Shown piece after piece: positions 35,824-44,235 of a stretch of 64,000 nucleotides of DNA; position 1 is the first letter of the stretch, and each line of letters begins with the position of its first letter. Source of the stretch: Pedobacter roseus (lineage in GTDB: Bacteria > Bacteroidota > Bacteroidia > Sphingobacteriales > Sphingobacteriaceae); NCBI RefSeq assembly GCF_014395225.1, contig NZ_CP060723.1, forward strand, positions 5,580,001 through 5,644,000. The letters are read 5' to 3'. Made by a program: the position numbers and the translations under genes. The notes beneath the pieces were generated by a model. It did not search any database, was not told the origin of the DNA, and saw only the letters and a program-made list of their open reading frames with translations.

Positions 35824-35853
35824 TAAATATTATGACTAAATTTATGTTAATTA

Positions 35854-35883
35854 AAAAAGAACTGCACAGGTAGTTCTTTTTTT
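35854..35883 (+). terminator. Intrinsic terminator ending effector operon 1
   Basis: AAAAGAACT (35855-35863) pairs with AGTTCTTTT (35872-35880) around an 8-base loop, followed by more T. It closes the unit from vgrG1 to the lipoprotein gene. Confidence 0.75.
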
Positions 35884-35894
35884 ATGAACAAGCT

Positions 35895-36572
35895 ATGATT
35901 GCCAAAAGAATTTCATTCGCACTATTTTGCTATTTCCTTCTTTTTCGGCTCTATGCCGTATGCTCCCTATTTTATTCATTCATTATCCAAGCACCTAACG
36001 AAAGCTTAATCAGGAATACAAACGATGGTTATCAACTGACCATTTTCCAGCTTGAATTTTATTTTTTCCTTATCGTTTTATACAGTTTCAGACCATCACG
36101 GTTTAATAAAACCATTATTAAAAGTTACCGTGTGGATGAACCTAAAAAACTTTCAAAAAAGGCTTTTTTTTGGACCGTATATTTTGGAGTGCTACTTGTT
36201 GTTTTTGGAATTCCGTTCATGATATTTAAGAGTGCTTTAACCGGTGTTTTTAATATCCTGACCGGAGCCAACCAGTATATCGTTGAAAATACAGGCTTAC
36301 TGATAATGGCTATGGTTTTTTTAGGCCTTAATATGTTGGGCTTTTACTACGACTTTACCAATGCTTTTGATCATGCCAAAACCCAGTTTTTCCGATTTTT
36401 ATTCGCATTTATGCTAACAGTTCCAATTTCGGCATTTCTTTATTTAATTTCTGTTTTACTTCAGGTAAAATCTGATGCCTTGATAATCATCTGCTTGGCA
36501 TTTAACCTTTCTTTTCTTTGGTTAAGTATAAGTGGGTACTGGAAGAGTAGAAAATTGGCGGGTGACAGATAA
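35895..36572 (+). CDS. Polytopic membrane protein, cassette copy A1
   Basis: A 225-residue inner-membrane protein with five or six hydrophobic segments (about 9-31, 50-64, 92-112, 131-152, 165-188 and 194-215) and a loop rich in Lys/Arg at about 66-92. It has no known family. It begins a tandem array of membrane-protein and lipoprotein genes next to the candidate effector operon, suggesting membrane-located immunity. Residues 1-129 and the last 25 are identical to copy A2 at 38030, while the stretch between is diverged, a mosaic pattern. Confidence 0.7.
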   Translation: MIAKRISFALFCYFLLFRLYAVCSLFYSFIIQAPNESLIRNTNDGYQLTIFQLEFYFFLIVLYSFRPSRFNKTIIKSYRVDEPKKLSKKAFFWTVYFGVLLVVFGIPFMIFKSALTGVFNILTGANQYIVENTGLLIMAMVFLGLNMLGFYYDFTNAFDHAKTQFFRFLFAFMLTVPISAFLYLISVLLQVKSDALIIICLAFNLSFLWLSISGYWKSRKLAGDR

Positions 36573-36604
36573 TAAGAAAAGCAATTCATTATGGAGTAGA
36601 AGTT

Positions 36605-37093
36605 ATGGAAAAAACTGGTAATGGGTATCTGGAAAACGAATTGGAGATAAAGACTTCTCTTAAATTTAATTTAACTACGATAAACGATTCCTTAAAACTA
36701 TTTGAGTCGCATAGTAATCTAGGCTGCATTGCCGTTTTTGTTTTATTGCTTTCAGTGATCTTATTCTTTGTAGATAAGGTTTCGTTAATGGTGTTTTTTT
36801 TAACGCTGGCTATTAGTGCTGTAGGCTATCTTTGGAGATACAAATATACATTCAAGAAGAAACCGGTAGTCGTTATTAACAACATAGGCATTACCGAAAA
36901 AGATCATTTATATCTATGGGCAGAAATATTTGACCTTTCTTGTTCCGAAGAATTTGATAACGAACGTGCAATGTTTACGGCCACACATTTAAGATTTATC
37001 TACCATGGCGATGTGAAAAAAATTTATATTGGTCGGTACGATAAATCCATTGAAGAAATTATCCATTATGTAGCAGTGTTTAGGTGTAAATAA
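36605..37093 (+). CDS. Membrane protein, cassette copy B1
   Basis: A 162-residue protein with two closely spaced membrane segments at about 38-58 and 60-77 and a soluble C-terminal region (ITEKDHLYLWAEIFDLSCSEEFDNERAMF, core WAEIFDLSCSEEFDNERAMF). The layout, a short N-terminus, two helices and a beta-rich tail, resembles PH-like membrane proteins of unknown role. It lies 32 bases after A1 and is paralogous to the frameshifted B2 at 38740. Candidate immunity function is inferred from context. Confidence 0.65.
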   Translation: MEKTGNGYLENELEIKTSLKFNLTTINDSLKLFESHSNLGCIAVFVLLLSVILFFVDKVSLMVFFLTLAISAVGYLWRYKYTFKKKPVVVINNIGITEKDHLYLWAEIFDLSCSEEFDNERAMFTATHLRFIYHGDVKKIYIGRYDKSIEEIIHYVAVFRCK

Positions 37094-37112
37094 ATCAGTT
37101 ATAATAGATATT

Positions 37113-37841
37113 ATGAATAACCTCAAAACAATCTTTTTCTCTATAATGTGTTTACTAAGTATGAGCAGTTGCAAAAGTGATGAAGGTAATTTAGCTCTTG
37201 AAAGAGGCAAACCAATTGATCTCACGAAGGTAAATTTTCAAAAACTTGATCTGGACAAGTTTTTTTCCAAATTGGCTTACGTAAAGGAGAATAAAATGGG
37301 GACCAATAAGTATACTAATATCCAAGCTAAACCTTTAAATATTAAATGGTTTACTTTATACAATATTACTGAAAAACGATTATTGGATCAATATAAAGAT
37401 GTGGAGAATTATACCATAAAAAACGGAGAAAAGTATGGTGATATAGATGTCGTAGAAAGAAGAGCACCATTATTGGGAATGAAAGACCCTGATCTAAAGG
37501 GCTTTGGTTATTGGGGATCGAAAGAGATTTCGTTCAGTAGGTTATACGCAAGTTCTACACCTGCAAATAAATTGATCAGGATAATTCTTGAAACTGATAA
37601 TCTACATAATTCCGGAGAGAAAGAATATTACGCGTTAGTAGAAGTATTAAAAAAGCAGAATAAAGAGGCGAAACTTCAGGAAGATCCACAATCTAACGGA
37701 ATTCCGAGCTATACTTGGACTACGAAAGATAAAGTAATACAATTATATTTTTCAAAAGCTGATGATTTAAATTCTTTCACTTTAAAAGTTGCCTACTTAA
37801 ATCCTGATACAAAGGGGTATTTAAAAGAGCTCGGGAATTAA
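37113..37841 (+). CDS. Lipoprotein, cassette copy C1
   Basis: A 242-residue lipoprotein with signal MNNLKTIFFSIMCLLSMSSC. The mature part is soluble and rich in Lys; no family is recognised. It is the third gene of the A-B-C cassette, 19 bases after B1. A decayed copy of its first 35 codons lies at 39247. The 188 bases after its stop, before copy A2, hold no gene that I can support. Confidence 0.65.
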   Translation: MNNLKTIFFSIMCLLSMSSCKSDEGNLALERGKPIDLTKVNFQKLDLDKFFSKLAYVKENKMGTNKYTNIQAKPLNIKWFTLYNITEKRLLDQYKDVENYTIKNGEKYGDIDVVERRAPLLGMKDPDLKGFGYWGSKEISFSRLYASSTPANKLIRIILETDNLHNSGEKEYYALVEVLKKQNKEAKLQEDPQSNGIPSYTWTTKDKVIQLYFSKADDLNSFTLKVAYLNPDTKGYLKELGN

Positions 37842-38029
37842 CATTAGTCCGCAAACTAATTGATTGATAAATTAAAACAAACTCATGGGTGTAAAGCCAA
37901 TTTACGATTTATTGATAGACGCCAGGGCTTAAAAAGAGTAATGTTAAAACACAAAATACTTTTGGAGAAATAACAATCCTAAATTTTACAGGTGATAATT
38001 GTTGAAGGTTATAAATTTAAAACAGTTTA

Positions 38030-38707
38030 ATGATTGCCAAAAGAATTTCATTCGCACTATTTTGCTATTTCCTTCTTTTTCGGCTCTATGCCGTATGCTC
38101 CCTATTTTATTCATTCATTATCCAAGCACCTAACGAAAGCTTAATCAGGAATACAAACGATGGTTATCAACTGACCATTTTCCAGCTTGAATTTTATTTT
38201 TTCCTTATCGTTTTATACAGTTTCAGACCATCACGGTTTAATAAAACTATTATTAAAAGCTACCGTGTGGATGAACCTAAAAAACTTTCAAAAAAGGCTT
38301 TTTTTTGGACCGTATATTTTGGAGTGCTACTTGTTGTTTTTGGAATTCCGTTCATGATATTTAAGAGTGCTTTAACCGGTGTTTTTAATATCCTCACCGG
38401 AGCTAATCAGTATATTCTCGAAAATACAGGCTTATTGTTCATGTCGGTCATTTTTCTGGTACTTAATGTGCTAGGTTTTTACTATAATTCTACAGGCGCA
38501 TTTGGTCATGCTAAAATTCAGTTTTTCAGGTCGTTATTTGCGCTTCTGCTAACCGTACCAATTGCCGCATGCTTATACCTGATTTCGATGCTGTTCCATA
38601 CAAATGCCAACGTATTGATTATCCTATGCTTGGCATTTAACCTTTCTTTTCTTTGGTTAAGTATTAGTGGGTACTGGAAGAGTAGAAAATTGGCGGGTGA
38701 CAGATAA
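38030..38707 (+). CDS. Polytopic membrane protein, cassette copy A2
   Basis: A 225-residue paralogue of A1. The first 129 residues and the last 25 are the same as A1, and the DNA there is also nearly unchanged, as is the following intergenic stretch into B2. Residues about 130-199 are diverged (for example ILENTGLLFMSVIFLVLNVL against IVENTGLLIMAMVFLGLNML). Same predicted topology. This is what gene conversion between cassettes, or a fusion of old and new copies, would leave. Confidence 0.7.
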   Translation: MIAKRISFALFCYFLLFRLYAVCSLFYSFIIQAPNESLIRNTNDGYQLTIFQLEFYFFLIVLYSFRPSRFNKTIIKSYRVDEPKKLSKKAFFWTVYFGVLLVVFGIPFMIFKSALTGVFNILTGANQYILENTGLLFMSVIFLVLNVLGFYYNSTGAFGHAKIQFFRSLFALLLTVPIAACLYLISMLFHTNANVLIILCLAFNLSFLWLSISGYWKSRKLAGDR

Positions 38708-38739
38708 TAAGAAAAGCAATTCATTATGGAGTAGAAGTT

Positions 38740-39229
38740 ATGGAAAAAACAGGTCATGGGTATTTGGAAAACCAACTAGAAATAAAGACTTCTCCTAAAT
38801 TTAGTTTAATTAAAAAAAGCGAAACCTTAAAAGTATTTGAATCACACAGTGATCCAGGTTGCATGGCAGTTTTTGTTTTAATACTGTCTGTTCTTTTGTT
38901 CTTTGTAGACAAGGTTTTATTAATGGTGTTTCTTCTGACTCTTGGCATTAGTGCAATCGGCTATGTTTGGAGGGTATCAGTACACTTTTAAAAAGAAACC
39001 TGTAATAATCATAAATAGCATAGGGATTACCGAAAAAGATCATTTATATCTATGGGCAGAAATATTTGATCTTTCTTGTTCCGAAGAATTTGATAACGAG
39101 CGTGCAATGTTCACGGCCACACATTTAAGATTTACCTACCATGGCGATGTGAAAAAAATTTATATTGGTGGGTACGATAAATCCATTGAAGAAATTATCC
39201 ATTATGTAGCAGTGTTTAGAAATAGATAA
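38740..39229 (+). pseudogene. Frameshifted copy B2 of the cassette membrane protein
   Basis: This copy of B1 starts at 38740 (MEKTGHGYLENQLEIKTSPK) and follows it to GYVWR, where an extra G in the run at 38972-38974 shifts the frame and gives a stop near 38991. The rest continues in the +1 frame (YQYTFKKKPVIIINSIGITE to FRNR) and ends at 39229. Removal of one G would restore a protein of 162 residues, the same as B1. Either the gene is a recent pseudogene or there is a sequencing error in the G run. Confidence 0.85.
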
Positions 39230-39246
39230 ACTTATATATAACCGAT

Positions 39247-39345
39247 ATGAATAACTTTAATACAATTCTTTTTTCAGTGTTATAAATAATAGTTGAAAAG
39301 TGAAGGTGATAACCCAATTTTGATTGGGAAAAGCCATTGACCTTA
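39247..39345 (+). pseudogene. Decayed N-terminus of cassette lipoprotein (C2 remnant)
   Basis: The DNA from ATGAATAACTTTAATACAAT resembles the start of C1 (37113) but has lost part of the signal region and stops after 12 codons. The later match to the C1 segment coding GKPIDLTK is still visible around 39325-39345, where the homology ends abruptly and switches to a membrane-protein tail. Confidence 0.65.
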
Positions 39346-39521
39346 CAAGGTTTTTGTTCGCGTTTATGTTAATGGTTCCGACATCGGCATTTCTGTATCT
39401 CATTTCGTTTGTACTGCAGATGAAAGCTGATGCATTAATCATAATCTGTTTGGCCTTTAACCTTTCTTTTCTTTATTTGGCACTTGTAGCTATCTGGAAG
39501 CAAGGAAATCAAAAAAATTAA
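39346..39521 (+). pseudogene. C-terminal remnant of a third membrane protein copy (A3)
   Basis: The frame reads RFLFAFMLMVPTSAFLYLIS and continues to LAFNLSFLYL, closely matching residues 167-210 of A1, more like A1 than A2. It has no start of its own and is joined to the decayed C2 remnant. The junction at about 39346 marks a deletion between cassettes, so at least three A copies once existed here. Confidence 0.75.
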
Positions 39522-39530
39522 GACAGTAAT

Positions 39531-39817
39531 CAATTCAATTGTCCGAAAAAGTAACAACTTGCCCTAAAATGCTACAATACTTTGCGCTATTCCATGTAGT
39601 AAAAATAAGACGAAAATTTATTTTAAAAAAAATACAATTTTTTTCTGTGCAATAATCTGCGTTTTTTATAGCGTGAACCACGATTTTTAAATCTTATCGA
39701 CGATGTTACTCGTTATATATGAGTGAGATACACAATATTTGGCTTAATATTTGGTCTATATTTAATGTAGCGGAGGCTACGAAAAATCCAATTATTTAAC
39801 CTTTAAATTTTAAAACT
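39531..39817 (+). promoter_or_regulatory. Leader and regulatory region of hcp island 2
   Basis: This gap parallels 24663-25013. Shared elements are a CCTAAAA-GCTACA-like segment near 39562, an ATATTTGGTC segment at 39748-39756, the hairpin GTAGC-GGAG-GCTAC at 39767-39780 and the leader TTTAACCTTTAAATTTTAAA before ATG 39818. The middle part is diverged and AT-rich. The conserved stem with a changed loop base suggests that structure or a protein site is under selection. Confidence 0.6.
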
Positions 39818-40213
39818 ATGGCTTTCAAAGCTAGATTAAACTTTTCAGGCAAGGAGTACGATGTGCTTCATTGTGCCTATGCGTTAAACCGTGATGTAGA
39901 TGCTAAAGGAAGACCCTCTTCCGGAGTTTACGGCGGTACCATCGACATTGAGATCGAATCAACCGAAGACACCTCAATCATTGAGGCGATGGTAAACAAC
40001 CAGTACAAACCTATTACAGGAACCCTTCTGATCAAAAAATCCGAGGAAGATGCCAAAATGAAAGAAGTAAACTTCGAGGATGGCTACATTGTTAAATATT
40101 CCGAAGGAATAAACATTGTGGGTGATCACCCGATGACGCTCAAGTTTCAGATTTCGGCCCGCAAGCTTAAATTAGGCAGCGCCGAGCATGTTAACGATTG
40201 GCCAAAAGCTTAG
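39818..40213 (+). CDS. tssD: T6SS tube protein TssD (Hcp), copy 3
   Basis: A 131-residue Hcp nearly identical to copy 1 (25014); only three residues differ, and most DNA changes are silent. It starts island 2 behind a related leader. The spacer to copy 4 is also related to that between copies 1 and 2, including a TGCTCTTCGCTCCACGC segment, so the whole hcp pair was duplicated as a block. Confidence 0.95.
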   Translation: MAFKARLNFSGKEYDVLHCAYALNRDVDAKGRPSSGVYGGTIDIEIESTEDTSIIEAMVNNQYKPITGTLLIKKSEEDAKMKEVNFEDGYIVKYSEGINIVGDHPMTLKFQISARKLKLGSAEHVNDWPKA

Positions 40214-40326
40214 TTGGGTTAAGGCGTAAGGTTTAGGGTATAAGGTAAATATAAGCTCCATGCTCTTCGCTCCACGCTAACCGCTAACCGCAATTAATTC
40301 ATCTTTCACATTAAAACTTTACTACA

Positions 40327-40722
40327 ATGGCATTCAAAACCCGTTTAAACTTAGGATCAAAAGAATTTGATGTACTTCAGTGCAGCTTTTCATTAAATAG
40401 AGATGTTGACGCAAAAGGCCGTCCATCGTCAGGTGTTTATGGTGGTACCATCCACATCGAAATTGAATCAACTGAAGATACTTCAGTAATCGAATCAATG
40501 GTTAACAACCAGTACAAGCCACTTTCGGGAACTTTGGTTTTCAAAAAAGGCGAAGAAGATGCAAAAATGAAAGAACTGTCTTTCGAAGATGGTTACATCA
40601 TCCAGTATAACGAAGGTATTGCGGTAAACGACAATACACCAATGACTTTAAGTTTCGTAGTATCGGCCCGTAAGTTAAAACTGGGCAATGCAGAACACGA
40701 AAACGATTGGCCAAAAGCCTAA
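40327..40722 (+). CDS. tssD: T6SS tube protein TssD (Hcp), copy 4
   Basis: A 131-residue Hcp whose protein is identical to copy 2 (25527), with a handful of silent changes at the DNA level. It is followed by its own hairpin terminator, which is unrelated in sequence to that of copy 2, so the duplicated block ends at about the stop codon. Confidence 0.95.
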   Translation: MAFKTRLNLGSKEFDVLQCSFSLNRDVDAKGRPSSGVYGGTIHIEIESTEDTSVIESMVNNQYKPLSGTLVFKKGEEDAKMKELSFEDGYIIQYNEGIAVNDNTPMTLSFVVSARKLKLGNAEHENDWPKA

Positions 40723-40730
40723 TCCGATTT

Positions 40731-40778
40731 AAATCGTTATTAGTTTCCGGCCATGCTGGTGCTAATAACGATTTTTTT
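40731..40778 (+). terminator. Intrinsic terminator after hcp4
   Basis: AAATCGTTATTAG (40731-40743) pairs perfectly with CTAATAACGATTT (40762-40774), followed by T residues. It separates the hcp pair from the effector genes of island 2. Confidence 0.88.
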
Positions 40779-40808
40779 GTTTTTGGTGCGTGATAAAATG
40801 AGCTACCT

Positions 40809-41528
40809 ATGGCTACCGATTTAGAATACATAAACCTGTTTAATTCGTGTACAATTTCTCCTTTAAAATCTGCAGAGGTCAACCGGATTATTGATAATAA
40901 AATCTTAAATCATAAATCAAGATATCAGGCGGTAAGAAATAAACTTCTTAATTTAACCGAATACACTTATCGCAGTGCCTGCTTTGTAACCGAACCCGAC
41001 GATTCTTTCCTCAAAAGAAATCCAAAAATCGGAAACAGTTTTTTTAGCAGAACATTTTCAGATAATAGTGTTTTCTCTGAAAGTAGTGGTATCCCATGGT
41101 ATTTTATTGCCTGTGTGCATTACAGGGAAAGCAATTCCGATTTTACCAAACACCTGCACAATGGCGACCCACTAAGTGGCTTTACCAGGCAGCACCCTGC
41201 AAACCGACCAAAAATTAGTCATGGTCCACCTTTTACCTTTGAGGAAAGTGCTGTTGACGCTTTAAAATTACGCGGTTTGGATAAGGAAACAGTATGGTCT
41301 TTGCCCAAAGTTTTACTGCGTTTGGAGCAATATAATGGCATAGCGAAAGCTTATCAAAATAATAACATCAATTCGCCATATCTGTGGGGTGGCTCTAACC
41401 TGTATACTAAAGGTGGTTTCCCCAGAGATCATGTTTTTAGCCTCGATTATGTAAATAAACAAATTGGAACAGCCGTTATTTTAAAGGCTATGGAAAACAG
41501 GGGATTAATTAATATACCAAGGCAATAG
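40809..41528 (+). CDS. Lysozyme-like peptidoglycan hydrolase, candidate T6SS effector
   Basis: A 239-residue soluble protein with no signal. The region from IPWYFIACVHYRESNSDF through TKHLHNGDPLSGFTRQHPANRP, TFEESAVDAL, LLRLEQYNGIAKAY and SPYLWGGSNLYTKGGF is the pattern of a lysozyme-fold muramidase family known from phage-like and bacterial proteins, in which the Glu of HYRES is the likely catalytic acid. The N-terminal 80 residues are unknown. It lies between hcp4 and a lipoprotein gene (1-base gap) and upstream of vgrG2, so a cell-wall effector with its immunity protein is the best reading. Confidence 0.8.
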   Translation: MATDLEYINLFNSCTISPLKSAEVNRIIDNKILNHKSRYQAVRNKLLNLTEYTYRSACFVTEPDDSFLKRNPKIGNSFFSRTFSDNSVFSESSGIPWYFIACVHYRESNSDFTKHLHNGDPLSGFTRQHPANRPKISHGPPFTFEESAVDALKLRGLDKETVWSLPKVLLRLEQYNGIAKAYQNNNINSPYLWGGSNLYTKGGFPRDHVFSLDYVNKQIGTAVILKAMENRGLINIPRQ

Positions 41529-41529
41529 C

Positions 41530-42375
41530 ATGAAAATAGCAGGCATTTTATTTTTCTCTCTGATATTTCTATTTTTATCATGCGGTGCAAAACATGAAGA
41601 TAAGAGGCAAAGTACAGCATATACGGCTGATTCTCTTATTCAAGATAATAAAAGCGTTGAGTCTACTGAAACAGATTCACTTGAAAAATTAGCAGCTAAA
41701 ATGCTTGCCTCAAGAGAAAGTTATCTTAATGATGGGAATACCGAAGCTGAAGAAATTTTTATTAAAGCATTCATCAGCGCGCTCGAAAAGCCAAATGCTT
41801 TTGAAAATGATTTTGCTTCGTTGAAAGCATACGAAATTAACGTGTTAATTGCCGACGATAAAAAGCTTAAGGTATTTTACTGGCTTTCTCCCTATTCGGG
41901 TTCTATGTGGCATGTGCAGAACATTGTTCAGTATAAAAACGAAAATAATGTACTTACCGCAATCTCATTTAACAACCTTTATAAAGATAAAGACGATGAA
42001 GGGAGCCCGACTCCATTTTTTGAACATATATATAGTTTAAATACTGCTCCTCAAAAAACATATCTCTTTACGGGTTATGGCCAAATGAGTGGAACGGAGC
42101 CCTATAGCGTAAGCCATACATTAGTAATCAATCATGCAGAATTTAGCATTGAGAAGCCATTGTTTAAACTGGGTAAAGCTGTTAAAAATCAATTGTTTGC
42201 TTCTACCGATCTTAAAGAAGGTGAGGATAAAGAGAAAGTTGCGGCCAGGTTGGCCATGAAATATAATCCTAAAGATAAAACCATCAACTATCCCGAGGTT
42301 AACGAAACTAAAAATGGGTCTGTTTCTAATGGAAAAAGAAACGTTTTAACCTTTCGTGATGGAATGTTCAGGTAG
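41530..42375 (+). CDS. Lipoprotein, candidate immunity partner of the lysozyme-like effector
   Basis: A 281-residue protein with lipoprotein signal MKIAGILFFSLIFLFLSC. The mature part has a linker of about 50 residues and a mixed alpha/beta domain (VFYWLSPYSGSMWHVQNIVQ) that I do not recognise. A periplasmic lipoprotein encoded 1 base after a peptidoglycan hydrolase gene in a T6SS operon is the usual layout of an immunity protein. The next gene, vgrG2, starts 23 bases on. Confidence 0.7.
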   Translation: MKIAGILFFSLIFLFLSCGAKHEDKRQSTAYTADSLIQDNKSVESTETDSLEKLAAKMLASRESYLNDGNTEAEEIFIKAFISALEKPNAFENDFASLKAYEINVLIADDKKLKVFYWLSPYSGSMWHVQNIVQYKNENNVLTAISFNNLYKDKDDEGSPTPFFEHIYSLNTAPQKTYLFTGYGQMSGTEPYSVSHTLVINHAEFSIEKPLFKLGKAVKNQLFASTDLKEGEDKEKVAARLAMKYNPKDKTINYPEVNETKNGSVSNGKRNVLTFRDGMFR

Positions 42376-42398
42376 TCATAAACTATTATTGAGTTGAT

Positions 42399-44216
42399 AT
42401 GGAAAAGAAATTAATAACCGAAATTAACATCGAAGATAAGGCCGTAACGCATTTTGCTTCATTTAGCTTAAAGCAGGCTTTTAATACCCACCATTATTTC
42501 GAGCTGCGGTTTAATCACGATCAGATGGGCTCGCCGGGGATGATCAGCTTAAACGATAGCCGCGATTTTGTAGGTAAAACCCTTACGGCTTCTTTTGGTT
42601 ACGACTCGGGCAGTTTACAGGAGTTTGCTGGCTTGGTAACCAAGGTAGAACTGGCACAAAGCCATGGTTACCATGGCGTATTGATTGTGAGCGGTTACAG
42701 CCCAACAATTTTGATTGACCGTGGACCAGATCTGGGTTCTTATCTCGATAAGGATTTAAATGCAATCGTTAACCTGGCCACTTCAGATGTACCTTCAAAT
42801 GATATTAAAATTGTAGCCAATGCTGCGCGCAAGGAACCGATTGATTACCTGATCCAGTACCGAGAAAGCGATTTCGACTTCTTAAACAGGCTTTCTGGCG
42901 AATACCATGAGTGGTTTTATTATGATGGCAAACAACTGAATTTCGGAAAGCCTGATAATCAGAAAGAAGTTGCGCTGGTTTATGGCCGAGATGTGCAAAA
43001 CCTGCAGTATGCTATGGAAATTGCACCGATCAAAAATAAACGTTTTGCCTATAACCCTAAACAGGACGAAATGCTGCAGAGCGAAAGCAGTGGAGCAAGC
43101 GATGGATCGCCTGATTTGGCACACGCCATACAGGTATCTAATGCCATGTACAGTAAAACTTTTAACCAGCCATCACTCATCCGGGTTGATAATAACAACG
43201 ATATAAAAAGTCATGTGCAAAACGAAGAAAAAGCACATATCAGCGATCTTTTAAAAGTAAATGCCAGTGGCGATAATGCTGCATTAAGCATTGGCAGTGT
43301 TGCAGAAATTACCATGAGCATCAGGAAAGAATTATCCTTTACTACCGAAAGCTTAGGTAAATTTTTGATCACCAACATCCACCATAATATTGATGGCACA
43401 GGGAAATATTACAATACTTTCGAAGGTGTAGTGGCTACAACTGAGCGTTTATTGGTTAAAAATTACGCTAAACCAAATCCCGATATGCAATTGGCCGATG
43501 TAATTGACAATGCTGATCCGCAGGGCCAGGGCCGTATTAAAGTGAAATTTAAATGGGAATGTAAAACCAATGATGTAACCGAATGGCTGCGGGTAATTAC
43601 CCCTGATGCAGGAAGCAGTGATAAAGTGAGTAAAAACAGGGGTTTTGTATTCATTCCTGAGATTGGCGACCAGGTAGCGCTAACTTTTGAAGAAGGAAAT
43701 ATTGCACGTCCGATTGTTTTAGGCTCGGTATTTCATGGCAAAAGCGGAAGTGGTGGCAGTGCCAGCAATAACAGCAAAAGTTTAACTTCTAAAAGCGGGC
43801 ATACCCTAACCATGGATGATGGGGCAGGTATGGTTATGAAAGATAAAGACAGCAATTTTATCGAACTCGACGGAGCGGGTAAAGCCGTTTTCGAAACCAA
43901 AGAATCGATCCTGATCAAATGTGGCGAAAGCAGTATTTTCATGGATAAAACCGGTAAGATCATTATCAAAGGAAAAGATATTTTAACCCTTGGCGAAAAC
44001 ATCGGTAACTCGGCCTCAGTGAGTATTGGTATAGGCGTAGGCCCCGAAGATGGTACACCAACCTCTGGTATCGGTATAGAAGCGCAAACTTTAGATATAG
44101 GCACCAAAACACTTTCAATGAGCGGGGAAACCGAGGCTAACCTGGCTTCCAAAAAGATTAATGTAGGAGGCGAAAGCGAAACGAATATCCGCAGTGGAAC
44201 GATCAATTTAAACTAA
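42399..44216 (+). CDS. tssI: T6SS spike protein TssI (VgrG2)
   Basis: A 605-residue spike protein closely related to VgrG1 through the hub and OB domains (FELRFNHDQMGSPG, DPQGQGRIKVKFKWE, TEWLRVITPDAG). After about residue 450 a Gly/Ser-rich linker (KSGSGGSASNNSKS) leads to a different needle with Gly- and Ile-rich repeats (TGKIIIKGKDILTLGENIG, SASVSIGIGVGPEDG) ending in SGTINLN. It probably carries the lysozyme-like effector or the PAAR-like/Rhs protein encoded just downstream. Confidence 0.94.
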   Translation: MEKKLITEINIEDKAVTHFASFSLKQAFNTHHYFELRFNHDQMGSPGMISLNDSRDFVGKTLTASFGYDSGSLQEFAGLVTKVELAQSHGYHGVLIVSGYSPTILIDRGPDLGSYLDKDLNAIVNLATSDVPSNDIKIVANAARKEPIDYLIQYRESDFDFLNRLSGEYHEWFYYDGKQLNFGKPDNQKEVALVYGRDVQNLQYAMEIAPIKNKRFAYNPKQDEMLQSESSGASDGSPDLAHAIQVSNAMYSKTFNQPSLIRVDNNNDIKSHVQNEEKAHISDLLKVNASGDNAALSIGSVAEITMSIRKELSFTTESLGKFLITNIHHNIDGTGKYYNTFEGVVATTERLLVKNYAKPNPDMQLADVIDNADPQGQGRIKVKFKWECKTNDVTEWLRVITPDAGSSDKVSKNRGFVFIPEIGDQVALTFEEGNIARPIVLGSVFHGKSGSGGSASNNSKSLTSKSGHTLTMDDGAGMVMKDKDSNFIELDGAGKAVFETKESILIKCGESSIFMDKTGKIIIKGKDILTLGENIGNSASVSIGIGVGPEDGTPTSGIGIEAQTLDIGTKTLSMSGETEANLASKKINVGGESETNIRSGTINLN

Positions 44217-44235
44217 TTCTCGACATTAAGGCTCA

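Noticed and set aside
37842..38029. Short frame MGVKPIYDLLIDARA in the spacer after C1
   Set aside because: Only 15 codons and no overlap or coupling with neighbours; I see no gene in this spacer.
43733..44206. 157-codon minus-strand frame inside vgrG2
   Set aside because: It is a by-product of the repetitive Gly/Ile/Ser-rich needle coding sequence.
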